64,000 bases of DNA from Paraburkholderia kururiensis (GTDB taxonomy: Bacteria; Pseudomonadota; Gammaproteobacteria; Burkholderiales; Burkholderiaceae): contig NZ_CP139965.1 of assembly GCF_034424375.1 (NCBI RefSeq), forward strand, positions 744,001-808,000, given 5' to 3'. The notes beneath the pieces were generated by a model that made no database searches, was not told the DNA's origin, and saw only the letters and a program-made list of their open reading frames with translations. A program made the position numbers and the translations under genes. Below are positions 16,570 through 25,535 of this stretch, piece by piece. The stretch's first letter is position 1. Each line of letters begins with the position of its first letter.

Positions 16570-17448
16570 TCAGCGCCCCATGCCGGCGAGCGTCTTCAGC
16601 CAGCGTGACGGGGACAGGCCATACGTCTTCGTGAAGTGGCGCGTCATGTGGCTCTGGTCGGCGAAGCCTGCGGCTGCGGCCGACTCGGCGAGCGGACGGC
16701 CCAGCACCATTAGCTGCCGCACGCGGTCGAGCCGGCGCATCGTCAGATAGCGGTACGGGCTCGTACCGAAGAATGCGCGGAAATCGCGCGACAGGCTCCA
16801 GCGGTCGCGGCCCGTGGCGGCGGCCAGATCGTCGAGGCTCACCGCGCAGTCGAGCGCATCGTGCAGATATTCGCGAGCCCGCCGCGCCGCATGATAGTCC
16901 GCCGCCTGGCGCAGGCGACGGGCGCCGGAAACGGCGTCCAGCGCCAGTGCCAGATCGAGAATGGCGTCGTCACGCTCGAGCGGATCGAGCGGGCAGTCCA
17001 TGCCGCGCAAGAGCACGTCGGTGGCGGCATACAGGCGCGGATCGTCGGAAATGCCGCCCTCGACGAACGGCAGCGGCCGGCCGCCCAGCGCCTGCTGAAG
17101 CAGCGCCGGCTCGACGTAGACCATGCGATAGCGGAAGCCGTGCTCGGAGCCGGCCTCGCCGTCATGCGGTTCGTCGGGGTGAATCACGATCGTGCGGCCC
17201 GGCTGGCTGTGCACGAAATGGCGCCGATAGTGGAACGACTGGACACCCGAGAGCGTGCGACCTATCGCGTAGGTGTCGTGCCGGTGCATGTCGTAGGCGT
17301 GCGCGTGAAAGAAGGCCTCGATGCGCTCGATGTCGCCCTGGTGCGCGCGGTGGATCCAGTCGGTATGAGGCAGTTGCGGCGGCACTTGCGGCTGGGCGCG
17401 CGCCTCGGTCCCGACTGCGATTTCGGCCCCTTCTCCTGCTGCCTTCAT
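16570..17448 (-). CDS. AraC-family transcriptional regulator
   Basis: A 292-residue regulator with an N-terminal AraC-binding cupin domain (about 35-180; AYDMHRHDTYAIGRTLSGVQ and HPDEPHDGE) and two C-terminal helix-turn-helix motifs (SLDDLAAATGRDRWSLSRDF and LAESAAAAGFADQSHMTRHF). The start at 17448 is supported by AAGGGGAAT eight bases upstream; longer upstream frames have no ribosome site. About 220 bases separate it from the cupin gene on the same strand. It probably activates the cupin-DUF2000 pair. Confidence 0.9.
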   Translation of the reverse strand: MKAAGEGAEIAVGTEARAQPQVPPQLPHTDWIHRAHQGDIERIEAFFHAHAYDMHRHDTYAIGRTLSGVQSFHYRRHFVHSQPGRTIVIHPDEPHDGEAGSEHGFRYRMVYVEPALLQQALGGRPLPFVEGGISDDPRLYAATDVLLRGMDCPLDPLERDDAILDLALALDAVSGARRLRQAADYHAARRAREYLHDALDCAVSLDDLAAATGRDRWSLSRDFRAFFGTSPYRYLTMRRLDRVRQLMVLGRPLAESAAAAGFADQSHMTRHFTKTYGLSPSRWLKTLAGMGR

Positions 17449-17675
17449 CCGATTCCCCTTCGCTTCGCTCTGCCCCTGCAAAACAGGCCTTGCGACGATA
17501 TCCACCCGCCCGGTGCCGGCGAAAAGAGATGATATAGCGGGCTGGTCAGGCGCGTGCACGGCACGCGGGCCGCCCCGCGTCGGGGCGCCGCACACGCGTT
17601 ATCTGCGCCGGCAGCGCCGGTACAGCCGACCGGCAAGGCGCATTCACCGTTAGCCTCGGCGCAGCTCCGGCGCCC

Positions 17676-18416
17676 TCAGCGGACGCTACCCACCGACACC
17701 GGCCACAGCGCCCGAGCCCGTTCGAGCGTCTGCCGTGCCCGCACGAGGGAGACGCGTGCGGCGCGGGCGTCGGCGGCTACTTGCAAGAGCGCGCCGAGCT
17801 GCGCCGGCCGCCGGGCCAGTTCACGCAGCACAGGCAGCACCGCCGTGCTGCCGTCGTCACGCAGTCCCGCCATGGCGGCCGGGGGCAGCGAGCGCCACGC
17901 CGGGTCCACCACCGCGCGGCATACCGCGAACGGCACGCCCTGCGCCGCAGCAACGGCGCCTGCGATGTGCGATTCCATGTCCACCGCGAGCGCGCCCGTG
18001 GACCGGTAGAGAGCCTGCTTGTCCCCCGCCGTCGTCAGCGGCGCCGACACGGCGGCCTGGATGCCGCGCCGCAGTCGTGCTGCCAGCGGCGAGGCCGCCA
18101 ATGCCGCCGCGAGCCGCTGAGTCCACGCGGTGTCCGTCATGACGCGGCCGAGCGGGCCATCCACCGCATCCGCCACGACGATCGTGCCAGGCGTAAGTTC
18201 GGGCGCGAGTCCGCCCGCCGTGCCGAAACTCAGAATGCCCGCGCAGCCGCGCTGCATCGCGTCCCGCAGAGCGCGCTGGAGCAGATCGGCGCGCGCCGCG
18301 TAGACGGCCTCCACACCTTCGCCGCGCGCGATCTGCGCTTCGAACGCCATGCCGGCCACGACGATGACGGGCAGGCCCGCCGCGTCCCCGGACACGGCAA
18401 CCGTTGGCGCCCGCAT
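17676..18416 (-). CDS. hpnG: adenosylhopane nucleosidase HpnG
   Basis: A phosphorylase/nucleosidase of the PNP-UDP family that removes adenine from adenosylhopane, giving (phospho)ribosylhopane in the C35 side-chain pathway. Visible motifs are VVAGMAFEAQIA at the N-terminus, ILSFGTAGGLAPEL for the nucleobase/ribose pocket and VDMESHIAGAVA with the catalytic-site Met-Glu. Length is 246 residues. The ATG at 18416 has a GGA eight bases upstream; a GTG at 18422 overlaps the shc stop as GTGA and is an alternative. Last gene of the hpnD-hpnE-shc-hpnG operon. Confidence 0.9.
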   Translation of the reverse strand: MRAPTVAVSGDAAGLPVIVVAGMAFEAQIARGEGVEAVYAARADLLQRALRDAMQRGCAGILSFGTAGGLAPELTPGTIVVADAVDGPLGRVMTDTAWTQRLAAALAASPLAARLRRGIQAAVSAPLTTAGDKQALYRSTGALAVDMESHIAGAVAAAQGVPFAVCRAVVDPAWRSLPPAAMAGLRDDGSTAVLPVLRELARRPAQLGALLQVAADARAARVSLVRARQTLERARALWPVSVGSVR

Positions 18417-18418
18417 CG

Positions 18419-20497
18419 TCACATTCCGACCGCGACGCGCGCGACGCCGTCGCGCTTGAGATTGCGATAGCGGGCAAGCGCCCACAGCGGGAAGAACTTG
18501 CGATAGCCGTGGTAGCGCAGATAGAACACGCGCGGAAAGCCCGTCGCCGTGAAGCGCGTTTCGTCCCACAGCCCATGTTCCTGCTGGTTCGCCTGAAGGT
18601 ACGCGATGCCGCGCGCAACGGCGGGATGATCCACCGCGCCGGCGGCCATCAGGCCGAGCACCGCCCAGGCGGTCTGCGAGGCCGTGCTCGGCGCGCGCTC
18701 GTAGCCGCGGTAGTCGAGCTTGTAGCTCTCGCCGCCCTCGCCCCAGCCGCCGTCGTCGTTCTGAATCGAGACGAGCCACTGCACGGCGCGCGTCATGTGC
18801 GGGTCGCTGTGCGACAGGCCGGCCGCGTTCAGCGCGCACAGCGCTGTCCACGTGCCGTAGATGTAGTTCATACCCCAGCGGCCGTACCAGCTGCCGTCCG
18901 ATTCCTGCTCTTTCAGCAGATAGTCGTAGGCGCGACGCGACGGCTCGCTCGTGCCCGGCATCTCGCCCAGCTGCGCGAGCATCGAAAGGCAACGGCCGGA
19001 CACGTCCGCAGTGGGCGGATCGAGCAGCGCGCCGTGGTCGGAGAACGGGATGTTGTTGAGGTAGTACTGTGTGTTTTCGGGCTCGAACGCACCCCAGCCG
19101 CCGTCGCTGCTCTGCATGCCGACAATCCATTCGCGCGCACGCGCAATGGCTTCGCTATCGACGTCCGACTGCGTGAGTCCCGCCGCGCGATGCATGGCCA
19201 TCACCACCACGGCGGTGTCGTCCACGTCGGGGTAATACGCGTTCGCGTACTGGAACGCCCAGCCGCCGGGCCGCACGTCGGGGCGGCGCGAGATCCAGTC
19301 GCCGCGCACGTCGAGCACCTGCAGCGGGCGCAGCCATTCCAGGCCGCGCAGCGCCGCTTGCCGGGCCTGCGCGTCGCCGGTCTCCAGCAGCGCGTGCGCC
19401 ACGAGCGACGTGTCCCACACCGGCGAAAGACACGGCTGGCAATACGCCTCGTCTTCGTCCTCGTGAATGACGAGCAGCTTGTCGATGGAGCGGCGGGCAA
19501 TCGCGCGGTTCGGGTGATCCGCGGGATAGCCGAGCACGTCGTACATCATCACGGCGTTGGCCATGGCGGGGAAGATCGCGCCCAGGCCGTCTTCGCCGTT
19601 CAGGCGCTCGTCGACGAAGGCGACGGCGGCGTCGATGGCGCGCTGGCGCAGATAGCCCGGAAAGAGCGGATCGACGGTGCGCAGAATGCCGTCCACGGCG
19701 CGGAAGAACGCGAACCAGCCTTCGTTCTGGTGCGGCGCACGCGGCAACAGGCCCGTGGTGACGGCCGCGCCGCGGAACAGTTCGTCGATACGCACGCCGC
19801 GCGGATTACGCGCGCGCGGCCGCTTCGCGTTGAGCACGAGCAGCGGCACGATGACCGTGCGTGCCCAGTACGACACCTTCGAAAGATGGAACGGAAACCA
19901 CTTGGGCAACAGCGTAATCTCGACCGGCATCATCGGCACCGCGTACCAGGTGATGACGCCGTAGAGCGCGAGCAGGATGCGCGTGAACACGTTCACGGCT
20001 TCCGCGCCGCCCGCCGCCAGAATCGCGTTGCGCGCGCGGACCATGTGCTCGGCGTCTTCGGCGTCGCCGATCATCTTCAGCGCGAAGTACGCCTTCACGC
20101 TGGCGCTCACGTCCATTGCGCCGTCGGTGAAAAGCGGCCAACCGCCATCGGCCAGCTGGATGCGGCGCAGGTAGCGGCCGATCTTGCGCTCCAGTTCGAC
20201 GTCGGCCGTCTCGCCCAGGTAGTGCACGAGCAGCACGTATTCGGCGGGGATCGTGGCGTCGGCTTCGAGTTCGTAGACCCAATGGCCGTCGGGCTTCTGG
20301 GCGGCAAGGATCGCGTCGGTGGCGCGCGCCACGCTCGCATCGAGCGACGCCAGCGCGGGCGCGTGGGCTTCAAGCGGCAGCGCGCGGGCGTCGTTCACCG
20401 CGTCGTTCGCCGCTTCGTTTGCAGCGTCACCTGCCGGCAAGGTCGCGGCATCCGCTGCGGAGTCGTCCATTGGCAAGGCTTGGGTCAAATCGTTCAT
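18419..20497 (-). CDS. shc: squalene-hopene cyclase
   Basis: Shc (HpnF) folds squalene into hopene and hopanol at the inner membrane. The protacid motif DxDD is seen as DVDD at residues 424-427. Several QW-type repeats are present, for example QKPDGHWVYE near the N-terminus, QSSDGGWGAFE, QESDGSWYGRWG and QNDDGGWGE. Length is 692 residues, slightly above the usual 630-680 because of an Ala-rich N-terminal extension of about 40 residues. Its ATG overlaps the hpnE stop as ATGA. It is the committed step of hopanoid synthesis. Confidence 0.97.
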   Translation of the reverse strand: MNDLTQALPMDDSAADAATLPAGDAANEAANDAVNDARALPLEAHAPALASLDASVARATDAILAAQKPDGHWVYELEADATIPAEYVLLVHYLGETADVELERKIGRYLRRIQLADGGWPLFTDGAMDVSASVKAYFALKMIGDAEDAEHMVRARNAILAAGGAEAVNVFTRILLALYGVITWYAVPMMPVEITLLPKWFPFHLSKVSYWARTVIVPLLVLNAKRPRARNPRGVRIDELFRGAAVTTGLLPRAPHQNEGWFAFFRAVDGILRTVDPLFPGYLRQRAIDAAVAFVDERLNGEDGLGAIFPAMANAVMMYDVLGYPADHPNRAIARRSIDKLLVIHEDEDEAYCQPCLSPVWDTSLVAHALLETGDAQARQAALRGLEWLRPLQVLDVRGDWISRRPDVRPGGWAFQYANAYYPDVDDTAVVVMAMHRAAGLTQSDVDSEAIARAREWIVGMQSSDGGWGAFEPENTQYYLNNIPFSDHGALLDPPTADVSGRCLSMLAQLGEMPGTSEPSRRAYDYLLKEQESDGSWYGRWGMNYIYGTWTALCALNAAGLSHSDPHMTRAVQWLVSIQNDDGGWGEGGESYKLDYRGYERAPSTASQTAWAVLGLMAAGAVDHPAVARGIAYLQANQQEHGLWDETRFTATGFPRVFYLRYHGYRKFFPLWALARYRNLKRDGVARVAVGM

Positions 20498-21795
20498 CGG
20501 CGCTCCATCGGTGCAATCGGTACGTCAAGCAGGAGGTCCGCGGCCTTCTGGCCCGAGCGGATCGCTCCTTCAATCGTTGGGGGCAGACCGGTGGCCGTCC
20601 AGTCGCCCGCCAGCATCAGGTTGTTCCAGCGTGTGCGCGTGCCGGGCCGGCGCGTCTCTTCGTCCGGCCGGGCGGCAAAGGTGGCGTGGGCTTCCGTCAC
20701 GATCTGCCAGGCCGGCATGGGCTCCGCGGGCAGCGACGCGGCTTGCGCCACGTCCGCCCAGATCGCCCGCGCCAGCGCCTCGCGCGGCATCGCGAGCAAG
20801 CGGTCCGCGGCGTAGACGGTCGCGGAGAGCCGGCCGTCGGAGGCCACCATCCATTGCGCCGTGCCGTTCAGCAAACTCGTGGCCGCGGGCGTGCCGAACG
20901 GCGGCTCCACGGCGAAATGCGCGCTCACCACGGCGCTGGACCGCTGCGGCGTCTGAATACCGGGCACCAGCGCGCGAGCCGCATCCGGCGGGACGGCGAG
21001 GATGGCGGCATCCGTTTCGCCGAGCGAGATGATCTCCTCGCCGAAATTCAGCGCGCTCACGCGCGCGGCAGCCATGCCGCTTGCCGTGGCCGGGCGCTCG
21101 TCGAATGCCATCGATTGCAGCCGCGAGCCGAGCCGGATCACCGCGCCGCCGTGCTGCAACAGCCGCAGCGCCGGATCGACGAACGCGCTCGCCAGTCCGT
21201 CGCGCGCCACGAGCGGCCGGCACGCCGCGCCGCCCGCCGCAAAGGTTTCCCTCACGAGTGCGCCTGCGAGCTGCGCCGTTGCGTCGCGCGGCTCGGCATT
21301 GAGCATGGCGCGGAGCAGCGGTTCGACGAGGCGCGTCCAGAACGCGCCTTCGCCACGCAGCGTCTGCGCCACCGTGCGGCCCGGCTTCGCGAGCAGCAGC
21401 GGCACGAGCTGCACGAAATCCAGCGGACGCGCGCCCGGCACGCGCGCCTCGGCATTGAAGATCCAGCGGGCCAGCCAGCCTGACGAAAACTGCGCCGTCC
21501 AGCGCGTGCCCGCCGCGACGTCCACGAACGCGAATTCGGGACGGTGCGGCCCTTCCAGTTCGTCGCTCGAGCCGATCACGCGCGCGTAGTTCAGCGTGGC
21601 GTGATTGCCGGACAGCACGATGTGATTGCCGTTGTCGATGGTCGCGCCGAGCGCTTCGTCGTAATACGAGCGACAGCGGCCACCCGCCTGCGCCGCCGCT
21701 TCGTGCAGCACCACCCGCGCGCCACGCCGCTGCAACTGGACCGCAGCGGCCAGACCGGCCAGGCCCGCGCCGATCACGTGGACAAGCCTCGGCAT
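20494..21795 (-). CDS. hpnE: hydroxysqualene dehydroxylase HpnE
   Basis: A FAD-dependent enzyme of the amine oxidase/desaturase family, which reduces hydroxysqualene to squalene. The dinucleotide-binding motif is VIGAGLAGLAAAVQLQRRG near residue 7. GGRCRSY follows, and the FAD-closing segment LMLAGDWTATGLPPTIEGAI is at the C-terminus. Length is 433 residues, as expected. The start codon overlaps the hpnD stop (TGATG), and the end overlaps the shc start (ATGA). Confidence 0.93.
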   Translation of the reverse strand: MPRLVHVIGAGLAGLAAAVQLQRRGARVVLHEAAAQAGGRCRSYYDEALGATIDNGNHIVLSGNHATLNYARVIGSSDELEGPHRPEFAFVDVAAGTRWTAQFSSGWLARWIFNAEARVPGARPLDFVQLVPLLLAKPGRTVAQTLRGEGAFWTRLVEPLLRAMLNAEPRDATAQLAGALVRETFAAGGAACRPLVARDGLASAFVDPALRLLQHGGAVIRLGSRLQSMAFDERPATASGMAAARVSALNFGEEIISLGETDAAILAVPPDAARALVPGIQTPQRSSAVVSAHFAVEPPFGTPAATSLLNGTAQWMVASDGRLSATVYAADRLLAMPREALARAIWADVAQAASLPAEPMPAWQIVTEAHATFAARPDEETRRPGTRTRWNNLMLAGDWTATGLPPTIEGAIRSGQKAADLLLDVPIAPMERR

Positions 21796-22643
21796 CAGAA
21801 CAATGCGTAGCGCGCCACGATCCACAAGAGCCGCGCCCGCGGCTTCTTGACCCGCGTGCGCGGAATGTCGAAGCCGCGATCCAGCGTGCGATCCAGCAGG
21901 CAACGGTAGACGCCCGACATGATGCGCGGCGCCTTCACCTGGGCGCGCGGCGCGGTGTCCATGATCGCGTCGGCAGCGGCGAAGTGCTCCTTCGCGCGCT
22001 CGGCGAGCGTCATGCAGACGCGCGGCAGCGACGGGTCGTCCACGATGGCGGCCGGGCTGCTCACGGCGATGCCTTCGCGCGCGAGCAATTCGCGCGGCAG
22101 ATAGCAGCGGTGGATGGCCGCGTCTTCGTCGATGTCGCGCAGGATGTTCGTGAGTTGCAGCGCACGGCCGAGGTGATGTGCGAGCTGGCGCCCCGGCTCT
22201 TCCTCCATCCCGAAAATCCTCACCGATAACCGGCCGGCCGCGCTCGCGACGCGATCGCAGTACAGGTCGAGCGTGGCTTCGTCGGGGGCACAGATGTCGG
22301 CAGCGGCGTCCATGGCCATGCCGTCGATCATCGCGTGGAAGTCTTCGCGCTTGAGTCCGAAGGTATGGATGTGCCGCGTCAGCGCCGCGAGCGAGGCGCG
22401 CGGCGTGCCGGCGTAGCAGGCGTCGATGTCGGCGCGCCACGCTTCGAGCGCGGCGGCGCGTTCGGCGCGCGGGCGGTCGCCGTCGGCGATGTCGTCGACG
22501 GCGCGGCAGAACGCGTAGACCTGGTACATGGCATCGCGCTGTGCCGCAGGCAGGATGCGCATTGCCAGATAGAACGAGCTGCCGGACGACATGGCAGCGG
22601 CATCGGTTGCTGTATCGTCCACGACGAGATTGGAAACGGCCAA
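21795..22643 (-). CDS. hpnD: presqualene diphosphate synthase HpnD
   Basis: HpnD condenses two farnesyl diphosphates into presqualene diphosphate. Both prenyl-synthase aspartate motifs are present: DDIAD at residues 50-54 (CRAVDDIADGD) and NILRDIDED at 166-174. It is 282 residues long. It is the first gene of a four-gene operon with overlaps throughout. The partner HpnC, which turns presqualene diphosphate into hydroxysqualene, is not in the window. A 17-base stretch (22208-22224) resembles the origin iterons but encodes the conserved VRIFG residues. Confidence 0.93.
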   Translation of the reverse strand: MAVSNLVVDDTATDAAAMSSGSSFYLAMRILPAAQRDAMYQVYAFCRAVDDIADGDRPRAERAAALEAWRADIDACYAGTPRASLAALTRHIHTFGLKREDFHAMIDGMAMDAAADICAPDEATLDLYCDRVASAAGRLSVRIFGMEEEPGRQLAHHLGRALQLTNILRDIDEDAAIHRCYLPRELLAREGIAVSSPAAIVDDPSLPRVCMTLAERAKEHFAAADAIMDTAPRAQVKAPRIMSGVYRCLLDRTLDRGFDIPRTRVKKPRARLLWIVARYALF

Positions 22644-22919
22644 GACGATCTCCGCTGGGGCGCCCGCGAGGGGGCGGTCAGGAATTCAGGCCCGCAGCAC
22701 AATGATCGTGGAGCGGGTCGCCCGCGCGCGCGGACACGCGCGAGGCACCGGCAGCCAGGCCGGAAACGGGCCAAAGTATAACAACCTTTAAGGGGTGCCG
22801 CAGTCGCGGCCGGCTCGGCCGGCGGGTTCGGGGACGGACCGCGAAACGCGGTCGTGAAGCCGGTCGCCGGATCGCGCCTCGGCGTTGTTACGCGCACTCG
22901 CGGCGCACTCGGGCGACGC
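22644..22919 (-). promoter_or_regulatory. upstream region of the hpnD operon
   Basis: This 276-base gap lies between hpnD and the end of the diguanylate cyclase gene. Read on the minus strand it contains TTATACT (a good -10 box at about 22775-22781), 130 bases before the hpnD start; no convincing -35 is seen. Confidence 0.35.
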
Positions 22920-23864
22920 TCAGGTGAACGCCACCGACCGGTTGCGGCCCTGGCGCTTCGCGCTGTACAGCGCGGCGTCGGCCTCGTTGATCAGCGCTTC
23001 ATATGCCGACACGCCGCTGCGCGCCGCCGCGCCGCCCACGCTCGCCGTCACGGGCACCGGGTCGCCCTGCACGTCCACAGGCGTATCGCAGATCGTCTGG
23101 CGAATCTTTTCCGCCACGCGCATGGCGTCCTCGAGCGGCGTGCACGGCAGCAGCAGCGCGAATTCCTCGCCGCCGAAGCGTCCGAACGTATCCTGCACGC
23201 GCACGACGCCCGCCACCCGCTGCGCCATCACGCGCAGCACCGTATCGCCCACCATATGGCCGAACTGGTCGTTGATCTTCTTGAAGTGGTCCAGATCGAA
23301 CAGCAGCACCGAAAGGTCGCCGCCGTAGCGCTGCCAGCGCGAGAACTCGTCGCGCAGGCGCATTTCGAAGCACCGCCGGTTGGCGATGCCGGTGAGCCCG
23401 TCGCGGTCAGCGTATTCCTGGAGCTTGGCCACGGCTTCTTCGCGTTCGCGCTGCACGATGCTCACGTGCGTCACGTCCGACACGGTCACGCAGACGGCCA
23501 CCACCTCGCGCTCGCGCATGAGCGGCATGAAGGTGCAGTCCTGCTGCATGTAGTCCACGCCGCCCGTAATGGGCCGGTCATGGTCGAACTTGAAAAGATA
23601 CGGCCGCTGCTCCCACGAACTGAACGCGAAACTGCCCAGCTGGAAGACGCTTTCCACCTTGCGCGTGAGCCACACGCGCGGCAGTTCGGGGAAGCTCGAG
23701 AAGATCGAGCGGCCGATCACCTGCTCGGGCCGCAAGCCGCTGTGGTCCTGCATGAACCGGTTCCACATCAGCACGTTCATGTCGCGGTCGAGCACGAAAA
23801 TGCCGAAGCCGACCCGCTCGACGACGAGGTCGGACAAAGACGGCGTAACGACAGGCGCATTCAT
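22920..23864 (-). CDS. PAS-GGDEF diguanylate cyclase
   Basis: A cytoplasmic diguanylate cyclase of 314 residues that makes cyclic di-GMP. A PAS domain covers about 10-135 (GIFVLDRDMNVLMWNRFMQ). A short coiled coil joins it to the GGDEF domain. The active site is GGEEF at 231-235, and an RxxD inhibitory I-site lies five residues before it (Arg222, Asp225), so product inhibition is expected. DRDGLTGIANRR marks the domain start. Its ATG overlaps the end of the CheC-like gene as ATGA. Confidence 0.92.
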   Translation of the reverse strand: MNAPVVTPSLSDLVVERVGFGIFVLDRDMNVLMWNRFMQDHSGLRPEQVIGRSIFSSFPELPRVWLTRKVESVFQLGSFAFSSWEQRPYLFKFDHDRPITGGVDYMQQDCTFMPLMREREVVAVCVTVSDVTHVSIVQREREEAVAKLQEYADRDGLTGIANRRCFEMRLRDEFSRWQRYGGDLSVLLFDLDHFKKINDQFGHMVGDTVLRVMAQRVAGVVRVQDTFGRFGGEEFALLLPCTPLEDAMRVAEKIRQTICDTPVDVQGDPVPVTASVGGAAARSGVSAYEALINEADAALYSAKRQGRNRSVAFT

Positions 23865-24484
23865 AAGCTGGAAAGCAGGGCATCGAGCGCTTCGCTCATG
23901 TGGCGAATCGATTCCTCGGCCATCAGCATGACAAGATGCGCGCGGAAACGCTGGTCTTCGAGCGCGAAGTTGACCTCGATGAGCAGCGCCACTTCCCACG
24001 CGAGCACGTTCGGCTGGAAGACTTCTTCGAGCGAGATCGACTCGCCGAGCAGTCCGGGCGGCGAAAACACGGGCTGGCGTCCGAGCTGATCGAGGATCGA
24101 CGACACGCACGCACCCGTCAGCACGTTGGCCACGTCGAACACCAGTTCTTCTTCGCTCGTCGCCTCGTAGGCGGACTTCGCGTACGGGTCCTGAACCAGC
24201 GAGCACAGGTCGCTCACTTCGCCGCTGCGGCAGATCACGAGCGCTTCGCCGCGAATCTCCGAGCGGAAGCCCTGGCGCACTGCGGTCACCGCATCTTCTA
24301 TACCCGTCATTTCGCGCAGCGCCTCGGCCGCTTCGCTTACGTCGACCACGCGCACGCGCGGCACCGAAAGCTCGATGAACGTGTCGAGCAGTACCGCGAG
24401 CCGGGTCGCGGCCTGCCCCATCGCCAGATTGGCGACCTCCTGCAGCGCGTCGCGCTGGTCTTCGGTGAGGACTGGCTCAGGCAT
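23861..24484 (-). CDS. CheC-like phosphatase
   Basis: A 207-residue CheC/CheX-family protein, likely to dephosphorylate a CheY-type receiver. The phosphatase signature ExxN-x22-P is exact in the first half (Glu16, Asn19, Pro42). The second half carries Asp117, Asn120 and Pro143 in the same spacing, with Asp in place of Glu, so one or both sites may be active. It lies between a single-domain CheY (8-base overlap) and a diguanylate cyclase (4-base overlap), which makes the CheY protein the obvious substrate. Confidence 0.85.
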   Translation of the reverse strand: MPEPVLTEDQRDALQEVANLAMGQAATRLAVLLDTFIELSVPRVRVVDVSEAAEALREMTGIEDAVTAVRQGFRSEIRGEALVICRSGEVSDLCSLVQDPYAKSAYEATSEEELVFDVANVLTGACVSSILDQLGRQPVFSPPGLLGESISLEEVFQPNVLAWEVALLIEVNFALEDQRFRAHLVMLMAEESIRHMSEALDALLSSL

Positions 24485-24845
24485 ACAACCCGTACTCCTT
24501 CAGGATCGGCAACAGCGCTTCGGGCGTGACCGGCTTCGCAACGAACGCAGCCGCGCCGAGCGTGCGCACACGCTCCTGGGCCATCGGCTGGACGTCGGCG
24601 GACACGACGATCACAAACGTATTCAGATCCTCGTGCTGAAGCGCCTCCAGAACCTGATAGCCCGTCATATCCGGCATCGTGAGGTCCAGAAACATCACCG
24701 ACGCCTTGCCGGCGCGGTACGCGGCAAGCGCCTCGCGACCATTTGACGCATAGGTGATGTCCACGTCCCAGTCGTCCGGCAAGGCCTTGGTGAGCACCTT
24801 GCGGGCAAGCAGCGAATCGTCGGCGATCACGATGGGAAGGGACAT
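24477..24845 (-). CDS. single-domain CheY-like response regulator
   Basis: A 122-residue receiver domain with no output domain. The acidic pair is ADD (residues 8-10), the phospho-acceptor Asp54 is in MFLDLTMPDM, the Thr/Ser switch is in VIVVSADV and the conserved Lys is in FVAKPVTPE. It is the first gene of the CheY/CheC-like/diguanylate cyclase operon; its 3' end overlaps the CheC-like gene by 8 bases. The kinase that phosphorylates it is unknown. The divergent hybrid kinase 690 bases away is one candidate. Confidence 0.9.
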   Translation of the reverse strand: MSLPIVIADDSLLARKVLTKALPDDWDVDITYASNGREALAAYRAGKASVMFLDLTMPDMTGYQVLEALQHEDLNTFVIVVSADVQPMAQERVRTLGAAAFVAKPVTPEALLPILKEYGLYA

Positions 24846-25535
24846 GGCGGACTTGAATGCAAATGCGGGATGAGTTCGGGCGAGTTAACGGCGACTAACG
24901 GCCGTTCTTTAGTCGCCACGCATAGATACACGGCTGGGGAAAGGTGGCTGCAAGGCCCGCGGAAGCCGCCCGCAGGCCGCTCGCTCGCCGCGACGCAATG
25001 TGGGACATGGCCCACGGTTCGCTGCTTGCGAATCCGCAATGGAAGATGACGCCCTGCATGTTCGAATGCCAACCCCGTAAGGAACCTGTACGCGAACGGC
25101 GGCGTATCACAAGGCGCCGCGCCGGAATGTCCGCGTCTGCCTTGCCTTCCCGTGCTGGTGCGGGTGGTTTTGGGCTGGCCCTCGCGGCATCGTGCGTCCA
25201 GACGTTGTGGACGCGTTCGTTTTTTATCGTGGCGCCGATTTTCAAATTAAAGCGGCGAAAATGCAACTCGCCAATAAGCATCTGACAAACAAAAACAACC
25301 CGATTTTCCCGTTTTCCAAAAGGTTTCTGCCGTGCTTTCGTCATACGGTTAAGTTTTATCCTTTTGTGTACGTTTGCGCTTCGCGATTTTTCGCTGATTG
25401 GCGGGAAAGCGCGGCAAAACTGCCGAGGAAGGGCCGTGCACGCGGCTTGCTCCTGCCGTTCATGCCGGACACATACTTCTTCTCGTTTATGATGACGTTC
25501 AACCCGATCCCGGTAAGATTTTGGTCCGTCACACG
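24846..25535. promoter_or_regulatory. 690-bp divergent intergenic region with AT-rich core
   Basis: No gene is convincing here. The stretch 25195-25400 is clearly more AT-rich than its surroundings, with runs such as CAAACAAAAACAACCC and TTAAGTTTTATCCTTTTG, and probably carries the promoters of the CheY operon (leftward) and of the hybrid kinase (rightward). No specific operator was identified. Confidence 0.35.

Noticed and set aside
18404..20815. Very long open frame on the plus strand opposite shc
   Set aside because: It is antisense to a well-conserved enzyme, is rich in Arg, His and Ala, and has no domain; long antisense frames are a by-product of high GC.
22208..22224. TCCCGAAAATCCTCACC, an iteron-like 17-mer inside hpnD
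   Set aside because: It differs at two positions and encodes conserved residues (VRIFG) of the enzyme, so coincidence is likely; only a binding test would change this.
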